Shown piece after piece: positions 33,466 through 45,014 of a stretch of 64,000 bases of DNA; position 1 is the stretch's first letter, and the number at the start of each line of letters is the position of its first letter. The notes beneath the pieces are model-generated. The model made no database searches. It had not been told where the DNA came from and saw only the letters and a program-made list of their open reading frames with translations. A program made the translations under genes and the position numbers. The stretch is from Hevea brasiliensis (lineage: Eukaryota; Streptophyta; Magnoliopsida; Malpighiales; Euphorbiaceae), in assembly GCF_030052815.1 (NCBI RefSeq), contig NC_079504.1, positions 53,616,085 through 53,680,084 on the forward strand, read 5' to 3'.

Positions 33466-35275
33466 CTAGTTTTAAAGTAAATTTCGAACTGTGAATTTGA
33501 AATCTTTTTGTCGGTAACTATAACTGCTCAAATGTTTGATACATATAGTACATTTACATCATAAATATGAATTAATGAAGAGGAATCTCCTTGTGTTAGT
33601 TGTACAGGAAATAGAAAATCCTGTGAAAATAATGGAAGAGAAGAATGAGACAATAGAACAGTCTATGACGGTGAAAGTACAAGGTGAGGTCCTAGCCCCC
33701 TGAGAGTCGGAAGTCAGACTTTATCAACCCCACCTGTACAAATTACTACACAAATGGCCACTTTCTTTCAACAAATAATTGATAATCTGTCAGCCCAAGC
33801 CCAAGTACAAACCCAACCCCACAAGGGTAACGTGAAATAGAGAAGAGGGAGAAACCTATGAGTCAGAGCCCAAATAGTCATCTGGAAAATAAAAGCAAGA
33901 CATAAAAGAACAATTTCTTTTAGGAAATGGGGCCAAACAGTGGCCACAAACTATCCAAAGTGATATCCAAAGTTAAAATCTCAAAATTGAACCTAAAGAA
34001 AGATTCTTGAAAAACATTATTGGCTTATACCTACTAAGTCACTATATACTAAATTACTTGAAACAGGTATGTGGGACCCACTTTCCCACTGTACATTGAC
34101 ATGGAAATTTCGTTATCACTACATGCTAAATCATACGAAATAGTGATGTGGGACCCACCTTTTCCATAATACATGGACATTAAGATTTTGTTAGACAATT
34201 GATAATGCTTAATTGCTCAAAGTAAACCTAAGCTTATGTATATTGTATGGATCGATTGGTATACCAATTAGGAATTACAGATAGCAGTACTGCCCACATG
34301 GAAAGTCATGGATTGACAATATATGGTTGATATGATTTTAAAAGACAATGAATATAGGTATTAGGGGACTTGCAAGGATGGCGATACGTAACGCCTGCAA
34401 AGTGCTCTGATAGGTACCACCCAAGGGCTTGCAGGGACGGCGATACGTAACACCTGCAGGTGCTTTGATAGGTCCCCTTAATTGCCACCAAAGACAGAGA
34501 AGAGGCTTGCGGGGACAGCGATACGTAATGCCTACAAGTGCTTTGATAGTTTACTTGAGCATAAATATAAGTAATGAGTTTTAAATTTAAATAATTACAT
34601 GAAGAGACCACTGATATGACTTTAAAAGACAGAGAAGGAAATAAGTGTGTAGATAAGATGTTAGAAAACCTAGTCCATGAGGTTATAACGTAGTGACTAT
34701 GTAATGTTCTCGATGTTTGTATTGTAAGCTGCAGATTACAGTACCGACACGGGATTATTGTGTAGAGCTGCGTGCTTCCTCGTGGTACAATAAAATAAGA
34801 ATATTTGTAAGTAATCTATAAATTGATACAGTTAAGCCCGAATAGAGTACTATTACGGGAAATAAATGTGAAAATTTTAGTCAAAAATTTAAAACTTCAG
34901 AACTAGCCTGTCGAAAGACTGCACTTGTAAGGTAGCTGGAGTCAGTAACTCGGTTACAATAATATGAACTACCTGTACCACAGTAATTGCTATAAGTTTA
35001 GAGATATCAGTACGACTTATCATCCTCAGACGGATGGACAGTCAAAACAAGTGATTCAGGTAAATTCTAAAACTCATTGAGTTTCTGTAAATCATGAAAT
35101 GAAATGATAATAATAACCTATAAAATGTAATAGGCCCTCGAGAATATATTGAGAACTTGTGTCCTTGAATCCGAGGGGAGATGGGACAGATATCTCCCAC
35201 TAATAGAATTTGTATACAATAATAAGTGTTAAGCTAGCATACAAATGGCACCCTATGAAACATTGTAAGGGAATG
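33466..35275 (+). other. Tekay-2 interior, unrecognised or scrambled sequence
   Basis: No intact gene. Around 33590-33840 there are traces resembling a gag start (QMATFFQQIIDNL). Two imperfect ~85-bp direct repeats carry tgtgggaccca (about 34038-34115 and 34118-34195). Three copies of a ~47-bp repeat lie at 34369-34549. At 35018-35275 a decayed, different Ty3 integrase fragment appears ([15 protein letters not shown], then [18 protein letters not shown]). The rest is not recognised. Confidence 0.55.
34369..34549 (+). repeat. Three ~47-bp direct repeats
   Basis: Copies at 34369-34415, 34428-34473 and 34505-34549 share cttgcagggacggcgatacg, then taacrcctgcaagtgctttgatag. They are spaced at 59 and 77 bases. 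Each holds the palindrome-like cgatacgtaa. Origin unknown. Confidence 0.75.
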
Positions 35276-35476
35276 GATAACTATGGATTTTGTGATGAGA
35301 CTTCTGAGGACACAGAATAGTCACGATGTAGTATGGGTCATAGTTGATAGACTAACCAAGTCTGCTCACTTTTTGCCAGTCCGGATGGACTATAGTTGGA
35401 AAGATTGGCCAGATTGTACATAAATGAGATTGTAAAACTGCATGGAGTGCCAGTATCGATTGTATCATACAATGAT

Positions 35477-38400
35477 TGTGACACCCCTTACCCGACTACA
35501 GTGTAGCCGAGCAAGTTATGCCACTCAGTGTGCCGAGCACTCTATTTTATCTTAATTCATTTTTATCATAGTTTTGAAAATAACTTGTGAAATATAATTC
35601 ATTTATTGAAATTGTAATTTATTTGAGGTTCCGAAAATTTTATAGAAAATCCGGCGGAGTACCGGCTAAAAATGGAGAAAACAGTTCTTCGGAACCTATG
35701 AAAAACACTTCCTATGATCATATTCAATCAATCCCAACTCCAATTATCAACAAAGTCTCAGAATAATTTCATCAATTTCATTTATTTCTCAATCATTCAT
35801 CTCATGGTACTCATATACAATTCACATTTTGTATCGCATCAAGTTACAGCAATTTCTTAACGATTCCTCTATTTATCATTTCACATCATCATTAGACTCA
35901 AATCATAAATAAATTCTCACATGTGATTTATAATCATAAATTACAAGTACTTACATTAATACAAAATTATATTACATTTGTTCAAATACATATGTTAAAA
36001 TAAGAGTTTAATTACCAAATTTACAAAAATCTCAAAATACAAAATGGGACCTAGTGTCCTACCAATGCACTGTGGATGGTGAGGTGACACGGACACTATG
36101 CAGAACTGTGAACTGCCTTACCGAATCTGTGGTCTACTGGGCCCTCTGTCCAAATCTTCAGTACCTACGCGTTGCAAAAGCGACGCGCTAAGCATAAAGC
36201 TTAGTGGTGCAAATAATACAAGAAAATATAATATGTAAATAAAAATAATAATTTCCTTGCTATTGTGTTCATAAGAAATGAATAATTACTAACTTATTGT
36301 TTAGTCGAGGGCTAATCATGTTTTATGATATTAACTTCTTCATGCATTTCGTTAATTATTTTCTTCATGATCTTGAGCTTCTTTGTATTTTTGTAATCAT
36401 TCCTGATACTTAATTTTCGTATTTTCTTTAATAATCAGTGCAACCACAGTTATACTTTTCCATGCCCAAGTAACCTATCTTTGGACGATCGGATCGATAA
36501 TGGGTCATTGGCACCGACACGCGTGCCTCGCCGTCATACCATGGGACGCAGAACGTCTACCACGTATGCAGTCAGTATGGCTAAAAAGCCATGATATCAC
36601 ATAATCGGGCATAAAAGCCATGAATACGGGCATAAAAGCCATGAATACGGGCATAAAGCCATGAATACAGGCATAAAGCCTTTCGCGATCGCTAAAACAA
36701 TACCCTATTGGCATGCCAAACTATCCAAACCAATCTTGTTAGGTATACTAGGGCATTTGATACTTTAAAATTCTTCAATCTTTGAATTTCAACTTTTGGT
36801 GTCACTATTCATTTTATTGGTCAACAAAAAAGTTGACTTTTGCATAGAAAGTAGGTACATCGACTTTGGCACTTCAAACATACCACATTTTACATTTAAA
36901 ACTTGTTGGAATAAGTCACCAAATCCATTTCCAAGCTTAGCACTAAGGGGCAGAAATTTCAGAATTTGTACCATAACTTTACTATTCCATTAGGGACTGT
37001 TACAGTGGAAATTTGAGGAAATGGTAAACATGAAAGTTGTTCCTTATTTTGTCTAGTTGAATTTCTTTTTTTGAATCACTCCATTTGGAGTTTTGTAGCT
37101 CAAGTTATGGCCAAAATAAGTTTACTGTTCACGTGCACTGTTCATGCTGAGATTTTGGGTTCTGGCAGATTTTGATCCAACTTTGGTCAGTAATTTGATC
37201 AAGTTAAGTTCATAATTTGGTCTAACTTTCTTCATATGAAATGTTCTACCATGCCTTAGGTTTCCATCGGTTCAAGAATCGCCTAAATCCGAGTTTTCTA
37301 GAGAGAGTTATAGCCATCCAAACATTACTGCTCAAGTGAAAATCTGCAGAGTTGCAGGTTTGATAACTTAACTTTGCTCAATAATTTGAATGGGTTAATG
37401 GCATAATTTGGGGTGATGTTCTTCATGAAAGTTGTTTGTCTATATCTTATCTTGTTGCTGTAAAAATTTCAGGTCAATTTGACCATTCTACAGTGAGTTA
37501 TGGCCAAATGAACAGTTACTGTTCATTTGGTCATTTCTGCAGGTGCTGGTTGCAGGGTATCCGGAATGGGGCCAACTTTTGGTCCACTTGCTTTGGTCTT
37601 TTGGGCATGGTTTCTTCAGAAAAAATGTGCCATTATAAGCCTAATTTCATTTCCAATTGGCCAAACACCAATTGGACTTACACAGCCAAAGTTATGGCTG
37701 TTCAAGTGGGCTGGAATCACAGCCTCCCTACTGGTTACCCTAGGCAGCCTACCAATTCAGTTTGCATCACTCTAAATCTCTTCAAATTATGGTGAACTTA
37801 CCTCAAATGGTCACTAATTGACCCTTATAATGTTCACTTACCACTTCATAAGCCAAAACCAAATTTCACTCTCCAAAACCCTAGTTCAAATTCATGATTT
37901 TCACAATTTCTTTAGTTAACTCTTTCATTCTTTGTATATATACATATGTATACACTTTAAACATAATCTCCAATTCACTCTAAGTCCATTAATACAATCA
38001 AACTCATTCCTTCCTAGGGCTCCTGAAAATTCAAGGGATGCATACACTTAACTTTTATTCATTTAATTTACAATTTCTCACTTATTTCAAGCTTCTAACA
38101 TGGAATCAAAGAAGTATATATATAAGTAGGCACTAACCTCACTTTAACCTCTTGTAGGGCAGATTTCTCCAAGCTAAAACTTCACTTTCCTTCATTTTCT
38201 AGGCTGCCAAACACTTCCCAAGAGGTAGAGACAAGTTTTTAGTGAAGGGACTTAGGAGAGTTTGTGGTGAAATAAGGATGAAAATGGAGCTTTGGTTGAG
38301 ATTCAATGGAGGAAGAGGGGAGGGGGTGTAAAACGTTTTTCTAAGGAGAAGAAGGGCTGCTGTTTGCTTTTTAATTCTTTGGTCTCTTTTGACTCTTTTT

Positions 38401-39009
38401 ATTAGTTAATTTGATGGTTACTTAATTGTGATTGGTGGACAATTTTAAATGACCTCATAATATGTCATAATTGGCATTTTATTGTATTTTCTTTTCTCTT
38501 CTTCTCTACTCACTTTCAATTAATTTTTTATCAATATTAATTCATATTTTATGTCATAATAATTATTTACTTAACTGGACAAGTCGGCCAAAAATCACCT
38601 CTGAAGGCGAAATGACCAAAATGCCCTCCATTTGGCTTAACGGGTCAAAATTGTCTGTACCGATTGAAAAATTTTTCTAGGTATTTTCTTGGCATTCTAA
38701 TGCCATAGGAACCTCAATAACCCTTATCTGGAGTCCCAAAAATTATTTTAAAATTTTTCCCCCGGGTCTAGGGCTCCTCGTTGCGAGAACCGCAACTTAC
38801 CTCTGGTTACCCATCGCTTGGGCACCGGCTCGTTTAACTTGGTTGTATTTTATTTCTAAAATTTTTACTAAATTTTTCTTAGTAATATTTGAGTTAATTA
38901 TGATTCTTGACTTTAGTTAAAATATTTTTCCGGACGTTCTAGCTGTCCGGACCGACACCGGTCACCGGAACAGTAGAATGTACGGAGTTGCTACCGGGAG
39001 GGTGTTACA
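35477..39009 (-). mobile_element. Solo LTR-F (same family as LTR-E), 3533 bp
   Basis: Termini tgtgacacc and gtgttaca, perfect TSD atgat (35472-35476 and 39010-39014), inside the Tekay-2 integrase. It matches LTR-E end to end in the opposite direction. No coding region. It contains the 24-26 bp minisatellite at about 36585-36690. Confidence 0.9.
36163..36212 (-). other. Paired hairpin module in LTR-F
   Basis: Minus strand: gcacca, CTAAGC-tttat-GCTTAG, then CGCGTCGC-tttt-GCAACGCG, identical to LTR-E. Confidence 0.6.
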
Positions 39010-39894
39010 ATGATCCTAGGTTCACTTTTAGATTCTGGGGTAGTCTTTAGAGAGCCCTAGGAACTAGATTGAACTTTAGCATGGCATTCCACCCACAGAT
39101 AGATGGCCAGTCTGAAAGGGTAATTCAGATATTAGAGGATATGCTACGGGCTTGTGTGATTGAGTTTGAAGGTAATTGGGATATACACTTGCCTTTGATT
39201 GAGTTTGCTTATAACAATAGCTACCAATCAAGCATTGGGATGCCTCCATATGAAGCTTTGTATGGCAGGAAGTGCAGAACTCCCCTATGTTGGGATGAAG
39301 TAGGTAAAAGGAAGATGATTGGGCCAGAAATTGTTCAGCAGACAGAGGAAAAGATTAGATTGATCAGAGATCGACTCAAGGATGCATCAGACCGTCAGAA
39401 GTCCTATGTTGATCTGAAGAGAAGAGATATTGAATATGCAGTGGGTGATAAAGTATTCCTCAAAGTTTCTCCTTGGAAGAGGATTATGAGATTTAGCAGA
39501 AAGGGGAAACTGAGTCCTCGTTTCATCAGACCATATGAGGTTCTGGAGATAGTGGGTCCTTTGGCATATCGGTTAGCATTACCTCCAGAGCTAGAAAGGA
39601 TACACAGTGTCTTCCATGTGTCCATGTTAAGGAGGTACAGATCTGACCCATCTCATGTACTATCAGTTGAAGAGATTGAGGTAAATCCAGACCTCTCATA
39701 TGAGGAAGAACCCATAGAAATTCTGGCATATGAGGTGAAGCAGCTGAGAAATAAACAGATACACCTGGTTAAAGTGCTGTGGAACCATCATTCAGGCCAG
39801 GAAGCTACTTGGGAACCTGAAGAGGACATGAGGAGACAGTACCCACAGCTGTTAAGAGACTGATGCCAGGTAAAATTTTGAGACGAAATTTATT

Positions 39895-39909
39895 TTAAGG
39901 GGGGAGAAT
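39895..39909 (+). promoter_or_regulatory. Polypurine tract of Tekay-2
   Basis: ttaaggggggagaat directly before the 3' LTR. Confidence 0.8.
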
Positions 39910-42900
39910 TGTAACACCCCTATGTTTGGTAGTGCGTTCTACTGTTCCGGTGACCAGTGTCTGTCCGGACAGCTAGAATGCCTAGAACTATATTTAAAAG
40001 TTAGTGAGGAGACATAAAATAATGGAATACAAGAAAGGAAAATACAAGAAAAACAAAGGAAAAATAATAGCAATGAAATGAAACTAAGTTAAACGAGCCA
40101 GCACCGCAGCAATGGGTGACTGCACTGGGAAGTTGTGGCGTGGGCCGTTCATTAGCCTTGGACTGCGGGGAACCCTGGAAAATATTTTTGAGACTTAAAT
40201 AAAAATCTATTGAAAAATAAATGATATTATAAATGTCAAAGAAAAATTAAATAATTAGTACAAAGAAAAATGAAAAATCAATAAATCGATAAAAATTGAT
40301 ATTACCGAAAAATTGGGAATACAACCTGAAAAGGGGCATTTTGGTCATTTGACACCTAGAGTTGGCTTTTGACCTAAATGTCCATTAAAAATAAGTAGTG
40401 TTGAATTTTGAAAATTCCATGAAAAATTGAAATTGGAATGAAGTGGAATTAGAGAGAAATTAAAGGGTGGACTTATAATTAATCAAAGTTAATTATTTAA
40501 ATAATTAAATTCACATAAGTGGAGCACTATGGGATATTTAAATACTCAAATGGCCATGTGTATTAACCATTCAGCATCTTCTTCTTCATTTTCATAACAT
40601 TGCCGAACCCATTTCTTCTCCCAAATTCACCATAGATGGCCATTCATGCAAAGCTCCCTTCCTAGTGATCAAGCCATGGTTTCACCCATCTTCCTTCACT
40701 AAAGTTAAACTACACTTCTTGGGCAGCATATTGGGAGTAAAAAGGAAATGATTTGAAGAAGTTTTAGCAAGCTCCAATAAGAGGTAAGTGCTTATTTTCT
40801 TCCCTTGCTTAACTAAAGTTTGTGTTGAGGTTATGGGGAGTATTTTGGTTGAAAAATTTGAAAGAAATTGTTGAGTTTGCAATATTCCCATTTTAGGCAG
40901 CCATGGGAGGTGAGCTTGCTTGAGTTTTTTTTTTCCATTAAATTGGTAGGAATTGATGGGAATTAGTGTTGGTTGAGCCAATTTGAAGTGCTAACAATTT
41001 AATCCTCTTGTATGTGTGATTGAATAATTGAATTAAGAGTTTTGAAAGTAATTATGAAAGCCTTGGCAAACTGCCATGGTTGGTAGCTTGTAAACCCTTG
41101 AATTTGCATGTGAATTGATGAAAATTATTCATGAAATATGATGGAGTTGAATTGAGGGCAGTATGTGTGTATTTGTTATGGGAGTGTATGTGACAATTTG
41201 GTGAGTATGTATATTGAATTTGGGTTGGCTTACATATTGAATATTAATGGTGTATTGTGTGCATTAAACACTTTCTGGAATTGTGTTTAGTATTTGTAGA
41301 AGTGCTATGAATGAATAATGAAGTCATGAGGAGGAGAAGGAATATCAAATTGGAAGTGTAATTGTCTTGTGCAGGTTGTGTGTTGTTGGCAGTACCTAAA
41401 TTAGGTTATAAGTGCAAAATCGTGAACCCAATTGGTATGAGACCAATGGGAGGAAAAACTAGACACCAAATAGGCCAACTTTCATGTAGAAATGTTGTTA
41501 AAATTCTGCCTAGAAACTGACCTTAAAAATGACCAAATCCGGATTAGTGACTTGAAAGCCTGAAAATTAACCATTTGGATAGCAGTTAGTGTTTTGACCA
41601 TAACATACACAAAACAGGTCCAATTGACCTAAACTTTTTACCATGAATAGTTTAGACATAGATCTACAATTCTTATGAAGACACCAAAGCCCAGAAATGG
41701 TCAGAACCAAGCCAAATAGCTTGCACAAGTTCAGATACCAAAACTGGCCGAACCAAAAGTGACCTAAAAATGACCTAAGCCTACCATTTTAGTGCATTCT
41801 GTCCAGCATTGGTAAATTGACCATAACTTGGTCTACACAACTCAGAATGGCCTAAAATTTTGCCTTGCGTGCAATAAGACATAGACCTACAAGTTTGTAG
41901 TTTGGACCGAAACCCGAAAACCGAGGGAACTAGGTCATCCGGCTAGGTCAAATTAGTATACCGAAATTCGGCAAATTGTAATAAAATGCAATATACTTGA
42001 AAATGAAATTGGTAACATATACCAACACTAAAGGGCTATAAAATGTGACATATTGGTAACATTAAACCTAATTCACCTAGAGTGCAATGAAGGTCAACAT
42101 TTTAGGTTGACTAAGGAAAATAATAGAATTTAATAAATTAATTATTAAGCCTTATTGTTAGAGACGGTTAAAATGAGTACTGAAACACTTCAAATTTTGT
42201 GTTTCAGTTAGCAAAGACTTAGGGAAGGAGAAGGAAACATTGAGTCAAGGCCTAGGAGCGACTTAAATTAGGTTTGTGCACAATTAATTTTTAACTGATT
42301 TTGTTATAAAAATTTCATATGATTAAATGACATATTTTTCTTATGTATTATGTTTAACAAGCATTGGATTTAATTCAATGATTATTGAAATTGTTATAGT
42401 ATGTATGAGTTTAGCTTTGTGAAATGATATTTCTACAAGTATTAAGCATTGTTGCGAATTGAATAAATTATGTTTTGGAAAATTGTGATAGAACATGTTT
42501 TGAATTGTGATGGGCAATTTGCATGGAAAAATGCAAATTTATGATTTGTATTGTGATGAGCATAAAAATTATTGGGATATTGGAATTGACTTTGAATCGA
42601 ATTGTATTGTGATTTATGCTCACTAAAAGGATTGTGACATTGTTTTATATCTCATTATAAATGCTTGATTAGGTTATTACCCGTCTCTCTCATTTGTTGA
42701 GAAGACAATGGAGTTAGTTGTGTTTTGATTTCCATGGTACGTGCACAGGCTTAGATTTTCCTCTTATTAGAGGTTAGATCTAAGTTTTTTATGTTATGGC
42801 CCTTTCGAAAGTTTCATTATTGTGGTGTATACTGTGCACGATGATTCGACCTCCCCGACCATAGGAAGTTAGAATTTGATTCGACCTCCCCAACCATAGG

Positions 42901-43931
42901 GAGTTAGAATCACTCCAAAGATGGCCCTTTCGGATTAGTCTTGCATAGTTAGTGAGATAAAGAATAGTTTTTGAGATAAAGAATGGTTTTTGAGATAAAG
43001 AATGGTTTTTGAGATAAAGAACGGTTTTCGAGATAAAGAATGTTTTTGAATAGTAAAGAATTGTGATTTCAATTGTGATTTATGTATAATTGATTTTGTT
43101 GGAATTACCTTAAATGGTTAGTTATGATTTGATAAATTGAATTTCGTGATCAAAGTCATTTTATACAAATGATTTATTTGATTGGCAATGAATATTTTGA
43201 GTTTTGGAATTTGATGAGTATCCAGATTTCCAAATTAATTGCTGTAATTTTTGTTAAGGTATATTGTACTATGTTTTAAATTATAGTTGTGCACCACTGA
43301 GTTCACTACTCAGTGATAGCTTTGTATGCTATCGCAGGTGAAAAGAGCATAGAGCAATTGAGTAAGCTTCTTTGAAGAGACATTCAAATCAGTTTCAGGT
43401 ATACCCATGTACACAGGTTTTGATGTATGCATGTAATAATATGTATGTAAATTATTTGAGTAGTTGTATAAAAAATCTTGTAAAATATTTTGGTATGTAA
43501 TTAAATGTAAATTATTGTAATGTAAATTTGAGATTTCACTTACCTATATAATTTTGTAATATTAATTTTTGAGTCTTGTAATCAATGAAATGCTTCATTT
43601 ATGATGAGGTTGGTTTGAAAATGAAATGATTTGATTATTGAGATTGAATTGTGAGATGAAATGAAGTTATTGGAGTTGTATTTGAGATAACATATTGGGA
43701 GTGTTTTCCTTTTAAGGTTTGAAGAACTGTTTTTTCAAAACACAACCAGCACTTTGCTGAAATTTTGAAAAATTTTATAACACCAAATTTTAATCGATGA
43801 TTTAAATTTCACGAAAATTATTTTAAAATCCCTTGTAGTATATCTAATGGGTTATCGGTAGGCGAAGTACGGTAATTCATTAGGTGTACTACGGGAACAT
43901 GTTACATCTTACGGGGGAGTAGGGTGTTATA
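39910..43931 (+). mobile_element. Tekay-2 3' LTR (4022 bp)
   Basis: Partner of 29425-33446. It ends gtgttata (one change from gtgttaca) and is followed by TSD gaggt. Five 19-bp repeat units lie at 42954-43050. It has lost ~20 bases near 41270 relative to the 5' copy. No gene supported. Confidence 0.9.
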
Positions 43932-43936
43932 GAGGT

Positions 43937-44345
43937 ATGGTTTGAAGATAGAGTTCATCAAATCCATAAAAGCAGTCGGAGCATTAGTTAACTCGAATGG
44001 CATGACCAAGAACTCATAATGGCCATAGTGGGTTCTAAAAGCAGTTTTAGGAATACTCTGCTCTTATACTTTCAGCTGATAATAGCCTGATCTCAGGTCA
44101 ATTTTGGAGAACACAGCTGCACCCCTCAACTGATCAAACAAGTCATCAATGCGGCGCAATGGGTATCTGTTCTTTATTGTCACCTTATGCAACTGCCGAT
44201 AGTCGATACATAAGCGGAGAGTGCCATCCTTCTTCTTAACAAACAACACTGGCACTCCCCAAGGTGACACACTAGGGCGGATAAAGCCCTTGTCAAGCAG
44301 CTCTTGCAACTGCACTTTCAATTCTTTCAATTCTGCTGGTGCCAT
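43937..44345 (-). pseudogene. Tekay-1 reverse transcriptase, N-terminal half
   Basis: The fingers/palm region: [51 protein letters not shown] stop follows LKV near 44066; the reading goes on to the Tekay-2 junction at 43936/43937, where it stops just short of the catalytic motif found at the right end of 28934-29424. The frame across the junction is kept once the insertion and one TSD copy are ignored. Confidence 0.85.
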
Positions 44346-44975
44346 TCTATATGGTTTATAGAGATTAGGTCCACACTAGGCATAACATCAATCTTAAACT
44401 GCACTTTTCTTTCTGGTGGTAATCCTAGAAATTCATCAGGAAACACATCCGGAAAGTCACATACTGTAGGGATGTCCCTCAGTGCTGGACTCCCCACTTG
44501 GGTGTCTATCACATGTGCCAAGTATGCTTCACACCCTTTTCTGATCATCGTTCTGGCTAGTGCAGCCGAAATGATGTTTGATGGCAGTAACTGCCTCTCT
44601 CCATGTATTACCACATCACCGTATAGAGGGAGACCAAAAGTGATTGTCTTCAGTCTACAGTCAATCATAGCGTGATGCCTGACTAACCAATCCATGCCTA
44701 AGATAATATCATAATCTCTAAAGGGCATTTCAATTAAATTCGATAGAAAAGTGTGTCCTTGGATCACCAAAGGACAATCTCTATCTAGTTATTAGCACTT
44801 CAAAATCCATTTTGGCACACGAAATCGCAAGGAAACTCACTATGCTAGCACTAACATATGAGTGGGTTGAACCCAGATCAAACAGTACAAATACATCTTG
44901 ATCAGAGATAGAGAATGTACCTGCTACAACATCAGAAGTTTCAGCCTCTTCCCGCTGTCTCATTGTGTAAACCAT
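44327..44975 (-). pseudogene. Tekay-1 aspartic protease and linker
   Basis: The retropepsin active site is at 44975-44781 as FVLFDLGSTHSYVS: Asp kept, with Leu at the next position. After a frame break near 44775, 44770-44327 carries the second half (PFRDYDIILGMDWL) and the linker into reverse transcriptase (CDFPDVFPDEFLGLPPERKV). Another frameshift joins it to the RT reading at about 44340. Confidence 0.8.
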
Positions 44976-45014
44976 GGCTGGAGCAATCCCTTGTGCTGAC
45001 TGACTAACAGTACC

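Larger units (their letters stand above)
35276..39863 (+). pseudogene. Tekay-2 integrase with C-terminal chromodomain, split by LTR-F
   Basis: The first part, 35276-35476, begins at ITMDFVMRLL (first catalytic Asp present) and runs with a frame slip near 35400 to the second catalytic motif, where the Asp position reads Tyr. LTR-F then interrupts; reading resumes at 39010 and is open from 39069 to 39863 (264 codons), with the catalytic Glu in DGQSERV, the C-terminal domain, and a full chromodomain near codons 218-264 (LVKVLWNHHSGQEATWEPEE). The chromodomain is the best preserved in the window. The loss of an active-site Asp means no integrase activity. Confidence 0.8.
29425..43931 (+). mobile_element. 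Tekay-2: Tekay-type element with 4-kb LTRs and chimeric interior
   Basis: LTRs 29425-33446 and 39910-43931, each 4022 bp, tgtaacaccc to gtgttaca/gtgttata, with perfect TSD gaggt (29420-29424 and 43932-43936). The target is the Tekay-1 reverse transcriptase, a few codons before its active site. Primer binding site 33454-33465; polypurine tract at about 39895-39909. The interior has no gag, protease, reverse transcriptase or RNase H that I can recognise as complete, only a scrambled region and then integrase plus chromodomain. It carries solo LTR-F. Without LTR-F and its TSD copy it would be about 10.97 kb. Confidence 0.9.

Noticed and set aside
34306..34611. Minus-strand protein of 101 codons
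   Set aside because: It is produced by the three direct repeats at 34369-34549 read in one frame; no family resemblance.
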